The notes beneath the pieces were generated by a model, which worked only from the letters and a program-made list of their open reading frames with translations, was not told the DNA's origin and did no database searches. A DNA stretch of 64,000 nt from Paenibacillus oceani (lineage in GTDB: Bacteria; Bacillota; Bacilli; Paenibacillales; NBRC-103111): positions 62,001 through 126,000 of the forward strand of contig NZ_JACXJA010000003.1 of assembly GCF_014705615.1 (NCBI RefSeq), given 5' to 3'. The stretch's first letter is position 1. Every line of letters begins with the position of its first letter. Positions 7,806-16,062 of this stretch are shown here, one piece after another. Made by a program: the position numbers and the translations under genes.

Positions 7806-8684
7806 TTACGGCCGCCTCGGTTCCTCCGACAGCCTGCGGTAATCGTTCGGAGTGGTGCCTTTTTGCTCGCGGAACAGCCGGGAGAACGTGTTGTACGAGC
7901 CGTAGCCGGCCTCCATGGCGATATCGGATATTTTCATACCCGTCGAGCGCAGCAGCCCGCAGGCGTGTCCGAGCCGGACGTCGTGCACGTGCTGGAGAAA
8001 CGTCCGCCCGGCTTTTTTCTTGAACAGAGCGCTCAAATAAGCCGGACTGATGCCGAAATGTCCAGCCACCGAGTTCAAGGTCAGCTCCTCCTTGAAATGA
8101 TGCTGGATATACCGGATGATATCCAAATACAGGCGGCTCCCCGTCGTCGCTGCCGCTGCCGCGCGGTCGCTGGCGGCCTGCTTCCGGCTCCGGTCGAATT
8201 CGATCAGAATGTCGAGCAGCGCCACTTTCATTTTCAGCAGCCTCCAGCTGTCGGCTCTCCCGTACTCTTCATAAAACCGGTCGAACGACCGCTTCATGGC
8301 TGATGCCGCCACTTCCTCGAACTGATGGTAAGCAGGCAGCGACGGATCGGAGCCGGCCAGCATCCGTTGGAGCACGGCTTCCGTTTCCAGCTCCGCAAAC
8401 AGACCTGCGGAGAACCGGACGTTATACAGGACGAGCGGTTCGCCAGGCTCCGTGTGCAGCTCGTGAATCTGGTACGGCAATATAAAGGTGAACGTCCCCG
8501 GCTTCATCGGATGGACCGTTCCGTTGATCGTCTCTGTTCCTTCGCCGCTGATCACATACGACAGCTCCAAATAATCGTGCCGGTGCGCCGGATAACCGCT
8601 TTCCAGCCGGTTGATCGTATAGTCCAAAGGGAAGGCCGAGTCCATATTTCGGTATTTATCGATATAAAGCGGAAGATAAGTCAT
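7806..8684 (-). CDS. AraC family transcriptional regulator (cupin sensor plus HTH)
   Basis: A 292-residue two-domain regulator. Residues 1-110 form a cupin ligand domain (HRHDYLELSYVISGEG, then PGTFTFILPYQIHEL). Residues about 190-285 hold the two AraC helix-turn-helices (LTLNSVAGHFGISPAYLSAL and ISDIAMEAGYGSYNTFSRLF). Members of this layout respond to sugars and activate nearby catabolic genes. GAAGAGAGGA precedes the ATG. It is divergent from the oxidoreductase operon at 8999, but the 314-base gap shows no obvious direct-repeat operator, so a link is only possible. Confidence 0.88.
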   Translation of the reverse strand: MTYLPLYIDKYRNMDSAFPLDYTINRLESGYPAHRHDYLELSYVISGEGTETINGTVHPMKPGTFTFILPYQIHELHTEPGEPLVLYNVRFSAGLFAELETEAVLQRMLAGSDPSLPAYHQFEEVAASAMKRSFDRFYEEYGRADSWRLLKMKVALLDILIEFDRSRKQAASDRAAAAATTGSRLYLDIIRYIQHHFKEELTLNSVAGHFGISPAYLSALFKKKAGRTFLQHVHDVRLGHACGLLRSTGMKISDIAMEAGYGSYNTFSRLFREQKGTTPNDYRRLSEEPRRP

Positions 8685-8908
8685 CGGATAGTCCTCTCTT
8701 CATGCAGATGCTGTTGGATGTTTACTTCTGCTTCGCGCCGCTTTTTCCTGGTTCCGCGCAGTTCCCGTTTTGTCCCGGCTTCGCTTCGGCCTAGTCCGGA
8801 AACCCCGTTATTCCCTCTTGCAGCGCCGTTTTTTTCACGTCACTTTCATAACCTTCATATATTATAAAATGAATCGTCGTGCATGAGCGAAAATTCTGAA
8901 AAAAAAGA

Positions 8909-8936
8909 TTGCTGACGGCGGAATTGCTGATAAAAT
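8909..8936 (+). promoter_or_regulatory. Candidate sigma-A promoter of the 2-oxoacid:ferredoxin oxidoreductase operon
   Basis: TTGCTG (8909-8914) and TAAAAT (8931-8936) with a 16-bp spacer lie about 60 bases before the start at 8999. The rest of the 8685-8998 gap shows no gene. Confidence 0.45.
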
Positions 8937-8998
8937 GAGGGAGAGACATAGTGCAACCATCATAAGTCGCAGCATCCGAACTCGAAAGGAGAAACGCG

Positions 8999-10006
8999 AT
9001 GGTACTCTTACCGAAAGTGAACGAGCTCGGTTTTTTTGAAATCCGCCTTGAATCGATCGGCGGACTCGGCGCGAATTTGGCAGGCAAGATGCTTGCCGAA
9101 GCGGGCGTTATGGGAGTCGGCTTGAACGGAGTGAGCTTCTCGTCGTACGGCTCTGAGAAAAAAGGGTCACCGGTCAAGGCGCATATCCGTTTTTGCGATA
9201 TGGATACGTTCATCCGTGATACTTCTCCCGTGGAACGGCCACATGTAGTCGGTATTTTTCACGAATCTTTATCAAAAACGGTCAATGTAATCAGCGGCAT
9301 CTATGAAGACAGTATTGTGCTAGTAAACTCGACGCGGACGCCAGACGAATTGAAGGACAAGATGAAGCTGAAGGGCGGGACGATTGCCGTCGTAGATGCG
9401 ATCGGCATCTCGCTCGAAGAAAACAACCGGGTCAATATGGCGATGCTGGGGGCCTTGTTCCGGCTGTGCGACTTTTTGGATGCGGAAGTTATGAAGGGTG
9501 TCATTCGCAAATCGCTCGAAAAGAAATACCCCCAAGCGGTCGGGCCTGCGCTGCGGACGTTTGAGAGGGGTTATAATGAAGTTCGCTTCCAGACGTACGC
9601 GCTTCCAGAGGGCGATGTGATGCCGGCCTTTGTCCGTCAGGACACTCCGGTTCTCGGCTACGAGACTCAGCCTATGGGCGGTGTCATTACGAATCCGGGC
9701 AACAGCATTCTGAAAGATTTGAGCATTTCCCGGGCCGGGATGATGCCGCACTTCGACGACGAGAAATGTATCCATTGCGCGGCTTGCGACAACGTATGCC
9801 CGGATTTTTGCTTTGTGTGGGACGAACAGGCGGACAAGAAGGGACGGCCGCAAATGTTCCTGCAAGGCATTGACTACCAATATTGCAAAGGCTGCCTCAA
9901 GTGCGTAGTCGCTTGTCCGACCGAAGCGCTGTCCAAATCGCGCGAGGAAGACGGCTACGCCGAGCAGCATCGGGTGCCGCACCGGTTCGACCGGGCGATC
10001 GTGTAG
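8999..10006 (+). CDS. 2-oxoacid:ferredoxin oxidoreductase, fused gamma/delta subunit
   Basis: A 335-residue protein. Residues 1-190 match the gamma (Por/POR_N-associated, coenzyme-A side) subunit, starting with the GGLGANLAGKMLAEAG dinucleotide-like loop and SSYGSEKKGSPV. Residues about 245-310 hold a two-cluster ferredoxin (delta) domain: CIHCAACDNVCP and CKGCLKCVVACP, each with four cysteines for a [4Fe-4S] cluster. It relays electrons from the TPP site of the partner protein. AAAGGAG lies 8 bases before the ATG. It is first in an operon with the fused alpha/beta gene 36 bases downstream. Whether the enzyme takes pyruvate, 2-oxoglutarate or another 2-oxoacid cannot be settled here. Confidence 0.9.
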   Translation: MVLLPKVNELGFFEIRLESIGGLGANLAGKMLAEAGVMGVGLNGVSFSSYGSEKKGSPVKAHIRFCDMDTFIRDTSPVERPHVVGIFHESLSKTVNVISGIYEDSIVLVNSTRTPDELKDKMKLKGGTIAVVDAIGISLEENNRVNMAMLGALFRLCDFLDAEVMKGVIRKSLEKKYPQAVGPALRTFERGYNEVRFQTYALPEGDVMPAFVRQDTPVLGYETQPMGGVITNPGNSILKDLSISRAGMMPHFDDEKCIHCAACDNVCPDFCFVWDEQADKKGRPQMFLQGIDYQYCKGCLKCVVACPTEALSKSREEDGYAEQHRVPHRFDRAIV

Positions 10007-10042
10007 CTTCCCCATTTCCAGCCGAAAGGGTGACAAGGGCAC

Positions 10043-12352
10043 ATGGCAATTGACATGAAGCGCGAAGAGCAACGCACGGGTACAGTCGAGCAGCGCGTCG
10101 TATACGAATCCGGCAATGAAATGGCTGCTTACGCAGCTCATCAGATCAACTATCATATTATGGGATACTTCCCGATCTCTCCTTCGACGGAGGTCGCCCA
10201 ATTTCTCGATTTAATGAAAGCGAACGGACAGCACGACGTCGTGCTGATTCCCGCGGACGGCGAGCACGGCTCGGCCGGTGTCTGTTACGGCGCTTCCGCG
10301 GCGGGCGGCCGCGTATTTAACGCGACAAGCGCGAACGGTTATTTGTATATGATCGAGCAGATGCCGGTTCAGTCCGGCACCCGTTTTCCGATGGTGATGA
10401 ATCTGGTCTGCCGTTCGGTATCCGGTCCGCTGGACATTCACGGCGATCACTCGGATCTGTATTTTGCGCTGAACACCGGCTGGCCGATCGTGATGTGCCG
10501 CGATCCGCAGGCGGTCTACGATATGAACATCATCGCGTTGAAACTGGCGGAAGACCCCGAGGTGCGCTTGCCCGTGCTGGTTGCGTCCGACGGTTATTTC
10601 ACGTCCCACCAGAAACGCCGGGTCATGACGTTCGCACACCGCGACGATGTGCACCAATTTATCGGGGCGCAGCCCGCGCGCGGTTACCCTGATGTGCTGG
10701 ATCGCAACAATCCGATCACTGTAGGTCCTTACATGAACGAGCCGGACTACATTAACAACTGTTACCAGCAGTCGATGGCGATGTACAACGCCGAGCACGT
10801 CTATGACCGGATTCGCCAGGAATACGCCGAGCTGACCGGCCGCGATTACCCGATCCTCGACCTGTACCGGATGGAAGACGCCGAGGTGGCCGTGTTCCTG
10901 ATGAACTCGGCATCGGAGATTATCAAGGATGTCGTCGACCAGCTCCGCGCCAAAGGGATTAAGGCCGGTTCGATCGCGCCGAACATGATCCGACCGTTCC
11001 CTCAGAAGCAGATTGCGGAAGCGCTCAAGGGCGTCAAGGCGATTACGGTCGGAGACCGGGCTGATTCGTACGGCGGACACGGCGGCAATATGGTCAATGA
11101 GATCAAGGCTGCGCTGTTCACGCACGGCAACCGGGATACGCTTGTGATCAGCCGTGTGTACGGGCTGGGGGGCAAAGACTTCTACGCCGAGGACGGCCAC
11201 AACTTGTTCCAGTTCGCTATCGAGGCGGCGGAGAAAGGGTATGTGGCGAAGCCGTTCGACTACTATGGCCATACGCCGGGCGATCCTGCGAAGGCGCCGA
11301 AGCGCGTGTTGAATCCGATGAAATACGAGGATTTGAAAACAGGCCTGATCACCGTCACGCCGGATGCGGCGTCCGGCAAGCTGAACGTGCGCATTCCGCC
11401 GCTGCGGTCGCTCACGAAGAAGCCGAAGCGGATCGCGCCGGGTCACGGGGCGTGTCCGGGCTGCGGGATTTTCTCCGGGCTGGAGCTGTTCTTCAAGGGC
11501 ATCGAGGGCGATATCGTCGCCTTGTTCCATACCGGCTGCGCGATGGTCGTGACGACCGGTTATCCGTACTCGGCTCACAAAGCCACGTACATTCATAACT
11601 TGTTCCAGAACGGGGCGGCTACCTTGTCGGGCGTCGTCGAGATGTTCTGGGAGCGCAAGCGCAGAGGGGAGCTCGATTATCTCAACCTGCCGGACGACTT
11701 CACGTTCGTCATGATTACAGGCGACGGGGGAATGGACATCGGGATGGGACCGGCGATCGGCGCCGCGCTTCGCAATCACAAGATGATCATCCTCGAGTAC
11801 GACAACGAAGGGTACATGAATACAGGCGCGCAGCTGTCGTATTCGACGCCGATGGGGCACCGGACCTCGACGTCCAACGTCGGCAAGAAGCAGGCCGGCA
11901 AGCTGTTCCATCACAAGGATACGGCGCAAATTATGGCCGCGACGAACATTCCGTATGTGTTCACCGGATCGGAATCGTACCCGCAGGATCTGGTCAAAAA
12001 AGCGGCCAAAGCGCAATGGTACGCGCAGAACGAAGGGCTCGTCTACGGCAAAATCCTGATCACCTGCCCGCTCAACTGGCTGTCCGACGATCAGGAAGGC
12101 ACGAACATTATCGATGCCGCCGTGTGCTCGAACTTCTTCCCGTTGTACGAGATCGAGCGCGGGATTACGAATATTACGTACAATCCGGAAGAGAAAAACA
12201 AAAAAGTGACCGTCGCCGAATGGCTCGGCTCGATGGGCAAAACGAAACATATGACGAAGCCGGAAAACGCGGAGGCGCTCCAATCGTTCGAGCAAGAGGT
12301 GGAACGCCGCTGGAACCGGCTGAAAGCGAAGCACGAGAACCCTTATTTGTAA
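10043..12352 (+). CDS. 2-oxoacid:ferredoxin oxidoreductase, fused alpha/beta subunit
   Basis: A 769-residue fusion. Residues about 15-420 are the alpha (pyrimidine-binding) part, including FPISPSTEVAQ and HGSAGVCYGASAAG. Residues about 455-740 are the beta part, with HGACPGCG (about 466-473, cluster cysteines), GDGGMDIGMG (about 559, Mg/TPP binding) and NEGYMNTGAQ (about 588). Together with the gamma/delta partner it decarboxylates a 2-oxoacid with CoA and passes electrons to ferredoxin, an oxygen-sensitive alternative to the dehydrogenase complexes. Alpha and beta are separate genes in many species, so the two-gene layout with pairwise fusions is notable. AAGGG precedes the ATG. A small unknown gene follows. 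Confidence 0.9.
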   Translation: MAIDMKREEQRTGTVEQRVVYESGNEMAAYAAHQINYHIMGYFPISPSTEVAQFLDLMKANGQHDVVLIPADGEHGSAGVCYGASAAGGRVFNATSANGYLYMIEQMPVQSGTRFPMVMNLVCRSVSGPLDIHGDHSDLYFALNTGWPIVMCRDPQAVYDMNIIALKLAEDPEVRLPVLVASDGYFTSHQKRRVMTFAHRDDVHQFIGAQPARGYPDVLDRNNPITVGPYMNEPDYINNCYQQSMAMYNAEHVYDRIRQEYAELTGRDYPILDLYRMEDAEVAVFLMNSASEIIKDVVDQLRAKGIKAGSIAPNMIRPFPQKQIAEALKGVKAITVGDRADSYGGHGGNMVNEIKAALFTHGNRDTLVISRVYGLGGKDFYAEDGHNLFQFAIEAAEKGYVAKPFDYYGHTPGDPAKAPKRVLNPMKYEDLKTGLITVTPDAASGKLNVRIPPLRSLTKKPKRIAPGHGACPGCGIFSGLELFFKGIEGDIVALFHTGCAMVVTTGYPYSAHKATYIHNLFQNGAATLSGVVEMFWERKRRGELDYLNLPDDFTFVMITGDGGMDIGMGPAIGAALRNHKMIILEYDNEGYMNTGAQLSYSTPMGHRTSTSNVGKKQAGKLFHHKDTAQIMAATNIPYVFTGSESYPQDLVKKAAKAQWYAQNEGLVYGKILITCPLNWLSDDQEGTNIIDAAVCSNFFPLYEIERGITNITYNPEEKNKKVTVAEWLGSMGKTKHMTKPENAEALQSFEQEVERRWNRLKAKHENPYL

Positions 12353-12543
12353 ACGACGAGGAGACGCGCCGTGCCCGGATCGGGTCGCCCGCCGCCGCTG
12401 GGCAGGGAGACACCGCGTGGTTCGAATATAGCGACACAGCGTTTGGCGGGAACTCTTTTCCGCATCGTGGCGCGGCTTCCGGCGCACAAGACTTGGTCGC
12501 GAGGCGGAAGTCGTACATGTAAGGACAGAGCTGGAGGTGCGCG

Positions 12544-12831
12544 GTGCCATACGTATTAAAGCATGCGGGAAGCTCGGAACTGTTCGCCTGCAGGCTGGTC
12601 AACCGCTATGAGCTGGACTATTTCGGCGTGAAGGACTGGGCGGACGAGTCGGCCGCGCGGGAGGAGAAGGATGCCTTCCTCGCCGGCCGCGGAGTCCCGG
12701 ACGCCCCGGACTGGGTAATCGCCGAGCTGGAAGAAATGAAGCTGAAGATGTGCAACGTGAAGCTGCGCAACGATCCGTCCAACCGCGTTTATGTAGGCGG
12801 GGATGGCACGATTCGTGTGGAGAAGCGATGA
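12544..12831 (+). CDS. Small protein of unknown function downstream of the oxidoreductase
   Basis: A 95-residue protein starting at GTG 12544, with GGAGG (12535-12539) before it. The sequence is charged and soluble (YELDYFGVKDWADESAA and VIAELEEMKLKMCN), with two cysteines, no signal peptide and no membrane segment. No family is recognised. It is followed by a strong terminator, so it is the last gene of the oxidoreductase unit or stands alone. The 191 bases before it hold no well-supported gene. Confidence 0.6.
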   Translation: MPYVLKHAGSSELFACRLVNRYELDYFGVKDWADESAAREEKDAFLAGRGVPDAPDWVIAELEEMKLKMCNVKLRNDPSNRVYVGGDGTIRVEKR

Positions 12832-12841
12832 AAGCGGACTT

Positions 12842-12883
12842 ACAACAGAGTCTCTGGCGGAAGCCGGGGGCTTTGTTGTTTCT
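12842..12883 (+). terminator. Terminator ending the oxidoreductase unit
   Basis: A 17-bp stem (12842-12858 with 12863-12879) closed by a GGAA loop, including four G-U pairs, followed by TTTC. It begins 10 bases after the stop of the small gene. Confidence 0.7.
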
Positions 12884-13099
12884 GCAACCGATCTGACACG
12901 CAGCATCTGAACGGGGAGTTGCGGCAGTTACGGAATTGGGCTTGGCCGCCGCCTCTGAACCCTGACCTCGCCCCCACCCCAGCCTCCAACTCCAACTAAA
13001 CTCGGTAGCCACAGTAAACTCGCAGTGCTTCCCAAGCTCATGCTGCTCAAACAAACTAAATAACGGTCTTTGTCACCCCTTATTTTTCGGTAGGATGGG

Positions 13100-13265
13100 C
13101 ATTTTCCCCATATAGCGGATGATTGTACCTCCTATTTCAGGCAAAAAGACCGAAGCTGGGCTATCAAGCTGAAATAAGAGCTTCCAAAATCCTCTATTTC
13201 AGGAGTTTAGTCAAAGTCGCCTAAAATAGCATGTACAAAAGCCTCTTATTATCAAATCGCCGCGC
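13100..13265. repeat. Dispersed intergenic repeat cluster A
   Basis: Several CTATTTCAG / CTGAAATAAG / CCTAAAATAG elements alternate in opposite orientation within the 700-base intergenic gap (12832-13536). They resemble the other clusters at 15530, 30290 and 46010 in structure: short AAATA-containing arms in alternating orientation. Nothing else coding is seen in this gap. Confidence 0.5.
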
Positions 13266-13536
13266 GAAATGCCCGGTCGCCCCACTAACAGGTACAAACC
13301 ACATCCAAGCAAGCATTCTCCCCTTTATACCTCCCTCCAAACGAATGTAACTCGCCCTGACACCGCCGTTTACCTCCAAATGGTGCGTCTGCCTCCGATC
13401 GGGAACGACCTGATCTCCATCTCAAACTTGAACAAACTCCGACAAGTCGCCCACTAGGCAGGAATGCCCAGAAAAATGTCGAAAAGAGGGGAGACAACGA
13501 GTTGCTTAAGTTACTATTGCAGGGGGGGAACCAGAT

Positions 13537-15402
13537 GTGGATGGACCGATGATTATTACGCTTGGTACGCTGGCGCTGGCGTCTGCGTTATTCATATCCG
13601 GCAAAATACGTTCGGATTTGGTCGCGATCGGGTCGTTGGTCGTGTTGATGCTGTTTCAAATTTTAACGCCGGGCGAAGCGTTGTCCGGGTTTTCGAACTC
13701 GGTCGTCATTATGATGATCGGCTTGTTCGTCGTAGGAGGTGGCATATTCCAGACCGGCCTCGCCAAGATGGCGAGCAGGCAACTGCTCCAGTTGGCTGGG
13801 ACAAGCGAGACGAGACTGCTCATTATGGTTATGCTTGTCACTTCGGTGATCGGGGCATTCGTAAGCAATACGGGAACGGTGGCGGTGATGCTGCCGGTTG
13901 TCGTCAGCCTGGCGATGAGCGCCCGGACGAATCCGGGTCAGCTTCTGATGCCGCTCGCCTTTGCAAGCAGTCTCGGCGGGATGCTGACGCTAATCGGGAC
14001 GCCGCCGAACCTCGTCATTCAAGAAACGCTCCAAAATGCCGGCTACGGCAGCTTGTCTTTTTTCTCGTTTACCCCCATCGGATTGGTTAGTATTGCTACC
14101 GGCATCGTGGCGATGCTTTTCTTGCGCCGATTTTTGCCTAAAAACGACGAGGACGGCGATAAGAAGCACAATGGCCGGACGTTGAAGGAGCTGGCGCGGA
14201 AGTACCAGCTGTCCCGGAATTTGTTCCGGATTCAGGTTGGCGCGGATTCTCCGATTCAGACGAAAACGCTGCTGGAGCTGAATATCCCGGCTTCGTTCGG
14301 CATTAACGTCATTGAGATCCGGCGCAAGACGTCGGCGAAAAACCAGTTTTTCAAAACGATCAATCAGGAAATCGCCGGACCGGGAACGGTCATTCAAGAA
14401 GATGATATTTTGTACGTAAACGGTACTTTCGAGCACGCACAGCGGTTTGCGGAGACGTACGGCTTGGTGCTGCTCGACCGGCAAGCTCCGGAGAACCAGC
14501 CGCCCGCAAGCGCGGAGCGGTATGCGACTCATGACGTAGGCATTGCCGAAGTGATGCTGACGCCGAATTCCAGACTGATCGGCCAGCTCGTCAAACAATC
14601 CGGGTTTCGCGAGAAATACCGGATCAACATTTTGGGCATTCAGAGGAAGGAGCAGTATTTGCTTCACAATCTGAAGGAGGAGAAGATGCGGTTCGGCGAT
14701 GCGCTGCTCGTCCAAGGGACGTGGAAAGACATCGCCCTGCTCGCGGCGGAACAGGCGGACGTCGTCGTAGTCGGCCAGCCGGTCGAGGAATCCCGCAAGG
14801 TGACGATGGACCACAAAGCCCCGATCGCCGCCGGCATCATGCTGCTAATGGTGCTGCTCCTGATCACCGAGCTTATTCCGGCAGTCGCGTCGGTCATGAT
14901 CGCCGCCGTGCTGATGGTGGTATTCGGCTGTGTGCGCAATATGGAAGAGGCGTACAAGACGGTAAACTGGGAAAGCATCGTGCTGATCGGCGGGATGATT
15001 CCGATGTCGATCGCGATCGAGAAGACGGGAGCCGCGAAGCTGCTTTCCGAAGGGCTCGTCGGCTCGCTGGGCGGCTTCGGGCCGATTGCTCTGCTGGCAG
15101 GTGTATACTTTACAACGTCGATCTTAACGTTGTTTATTAGCAACACCGCTTGCGCCGTCTTGTTCGCCCCGATCGCGCTTACGGCCGCCGTCCAGTTGGG
15201 CGTCAGCCCGATGCCGTTCCTGTTCGCCGTCTCGATCGGAGCGAGCATGTGCTTCGCGTCGCCCTTCTCCACGCCGCCTAACGCGCTTGTAATGTCGGCG
15301 GGCCGGTATAAGTTCAGCCACTATCTCAAGGTCGGACTGCCGCTGCAGCTGGTGATGGGCGTTGTGATGGTTGCCGTGCTGCCGTACTTTTTTCCTTTCT
15401 AA
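13537..15402 (+). CDS. SLC13 family permease with two RCK_C (TrkA-C) domains
   Basis: A 621-residue integral membrane protein. Hydrophobic segments cover residues 4-200, including the family hallmarks SNTGTVAVMLPV and GTPPNLVIQ. A central cytosolic region, about 220-400, carries two TrkA-C-like domains (for example NINGTF-like DDILYVNGTFEHA). A second membrane half runs from about 430 to 620 with SNTACAVLFAPIA and SPFSTPPNALV. Such divalent anion:Na+ symporters with RCK_C inserts move dicarboxylates or sulfate. GTG at 13537 follows AGGGGGG; an in-frame ATG at 13549 is an alternative. The gene stands alone and ends at a strong terminator. Confidence 0.88.
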   Translation: MDGPMIITLGTLALASALFISGKIRSDLVAIGSLVVLMLFQILTPGEALSGFSNSVVIMMIGLFVVGGGIFQTGLAKMASRQLLQLAGTSETRLLIMVMLVTSVIGAFVSNTGTVAVMLPVVVSLAMSARTNPGQLLMPLAFASSLGGMLTLIGTPPNLVIQETLQNAGYGSLSFFSFTPIGLVSIATGIVAMLFLRRFLPKNDEDGDKKHNGRTLKELARKYQLSRNLFRIQVGADSPIQTKTLLELNIPASFGINVIEIRRKTSAKNQFFKTINQEIAGPGTVIQEDDILYVNGTFEHAQRFAETYGLVLLDRQAPENQPPASAERYATHDVGIAEVMLTPNSRLIGQLVKQSGFREKYRINILGIQRKEQYLLHNLKEEKMRFGDALLVQGTWKDIALLAAEQADVVVVGQPVEESRKVTMDHKAPIAAGIMLLMVLLLITELIPAVASVMIAAVLMVVFGCVRNMEEAYKTVNWESIVLIGGMIPMSIAIEKTGAAKLLSEGLVGSLGGFGPIALLAGVYFTTSILTLFISNTACAVLFAPIALTAAVQLGVSPMPFLFAVSIGASMCFASPFSTPPNALVMSAGRYKFSHYLKVGLPLQLVMGVVMVAVLPYFFPF

Positions 15403-15410
15403 CAAAAGTA

Positions 15411-15460
15411 GAAGCCGCTTCCGGTGGACGTTGGTTCAAGTCCGGGAAGCGGCTTTTTTT
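15411..15460 (+). terminator. Rho-independent terminator of the SLC13 permease gene
   Basis: GAAGCCGCTTCC (15411-15422) pairs with GGGAAGCGGC (15444-15453) and runs into seven Ts. It starts 9 bases after the stop codon. Confidence 0.88.
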
Positions 15461-15529
15461 ATGAGTAAAGTACAATTGGAACAGCACGTTTTTATCATCT
15501 GCCGGAGATTGTCCGTAATGAACCGGTTA

Positions 15530-15735
15530 TCAGCTGCAAGTTGCGGAAGAATGATTTCCTCTATTTCCGCAAAGTACGTCATTTTCATGCCTTAGCGGAA
15601 ATCTGATTTCCGTTATTTTCGCTATACCGGGTAAAATAGGCGGTTATACGGGAAATAGCGGAACCATTTCTTCCGTTAAGCGTCTTTTACCCGCTATTGG
15701 AAACAAATAGCGGAAGTTTATCTTCCGGAAGCAGC
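15530..15735. repeat. Dispersed intergenic repeat cluster B (AAATAGCGGAA family)
   Basis: Alternating direct and inverted copies of AAATAGCGGAA and TTCCGTTATTT/TTCCTCTATTTCCG lie in this 200-base stretch. The spacing is 30-45 bases. The rest of the gap to 16004 shows no convincing gene; a minus-strand frame at 15737-16027 runs through a terminator and was rejected. Confidence 0.65.
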
Positions 15736-16004
15736 TTCACAGCCAACCCCTGAAGCCGATTACCACTATAACCCCCAACACGGGATAAACAGCTGCCGCG
15801 TAACTGAGCACAATGTGTGGGGAGCCGCGCGGTACGAAATAATCGACAACTCTAACTGGAGCAGCGAAGATACCTGTTCCTCCCGCCGACAAACGGCCAT
15901 GGGATTGACCAACGACATGCGAGTCCGCTTTTCCGCACCACACCATCCCCCCGCCTCCCCGGTAGCATCGCGCGGTACGGTGGAAAAGCGTCCCCGAGCA
16001 CACC

Positions 16005-16037
16005 AAAAACCGTCCGGTCAACTGCACCGGACGGTTT
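16005..16037 (-). terminator. Terminator of ileS
   Basis: On the minus strand AAACCGTCCGGT and ACCGGACGGTTT form a perfect 12-bp stem with a 7-base loop, followed by a T run. It lies about 26 bases past the ileS stop. Confidence 0.85.
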
Positions 16038-16062
16038 CCTGCGTCTTTACCTTGCGCAGCAT

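Noticed and set aside
10211-12550. Very long minus-strand open frame (779 codons) opposite the alpha/beta oxidoreductase gene
   Set aside because: It is a codon-structure shadow: arginine- and histidine-rich, no ribosome site, no family, entirely antisense to a well-supported enzyme.
12371-12559. Small plus-strand gene between the oxidoreductase and the 95-residue protein
   Set aside because: Overlapping frames are open but GC-rich low-information sequence, with no convincing ribosome site or family.
15737-16027. Minus-strand hydrophobic protein of 96 codons after ileS
   Set aside because: It runs through the ileS terminator hairpin, has no ribosome site and its first half has no protein-like composition.
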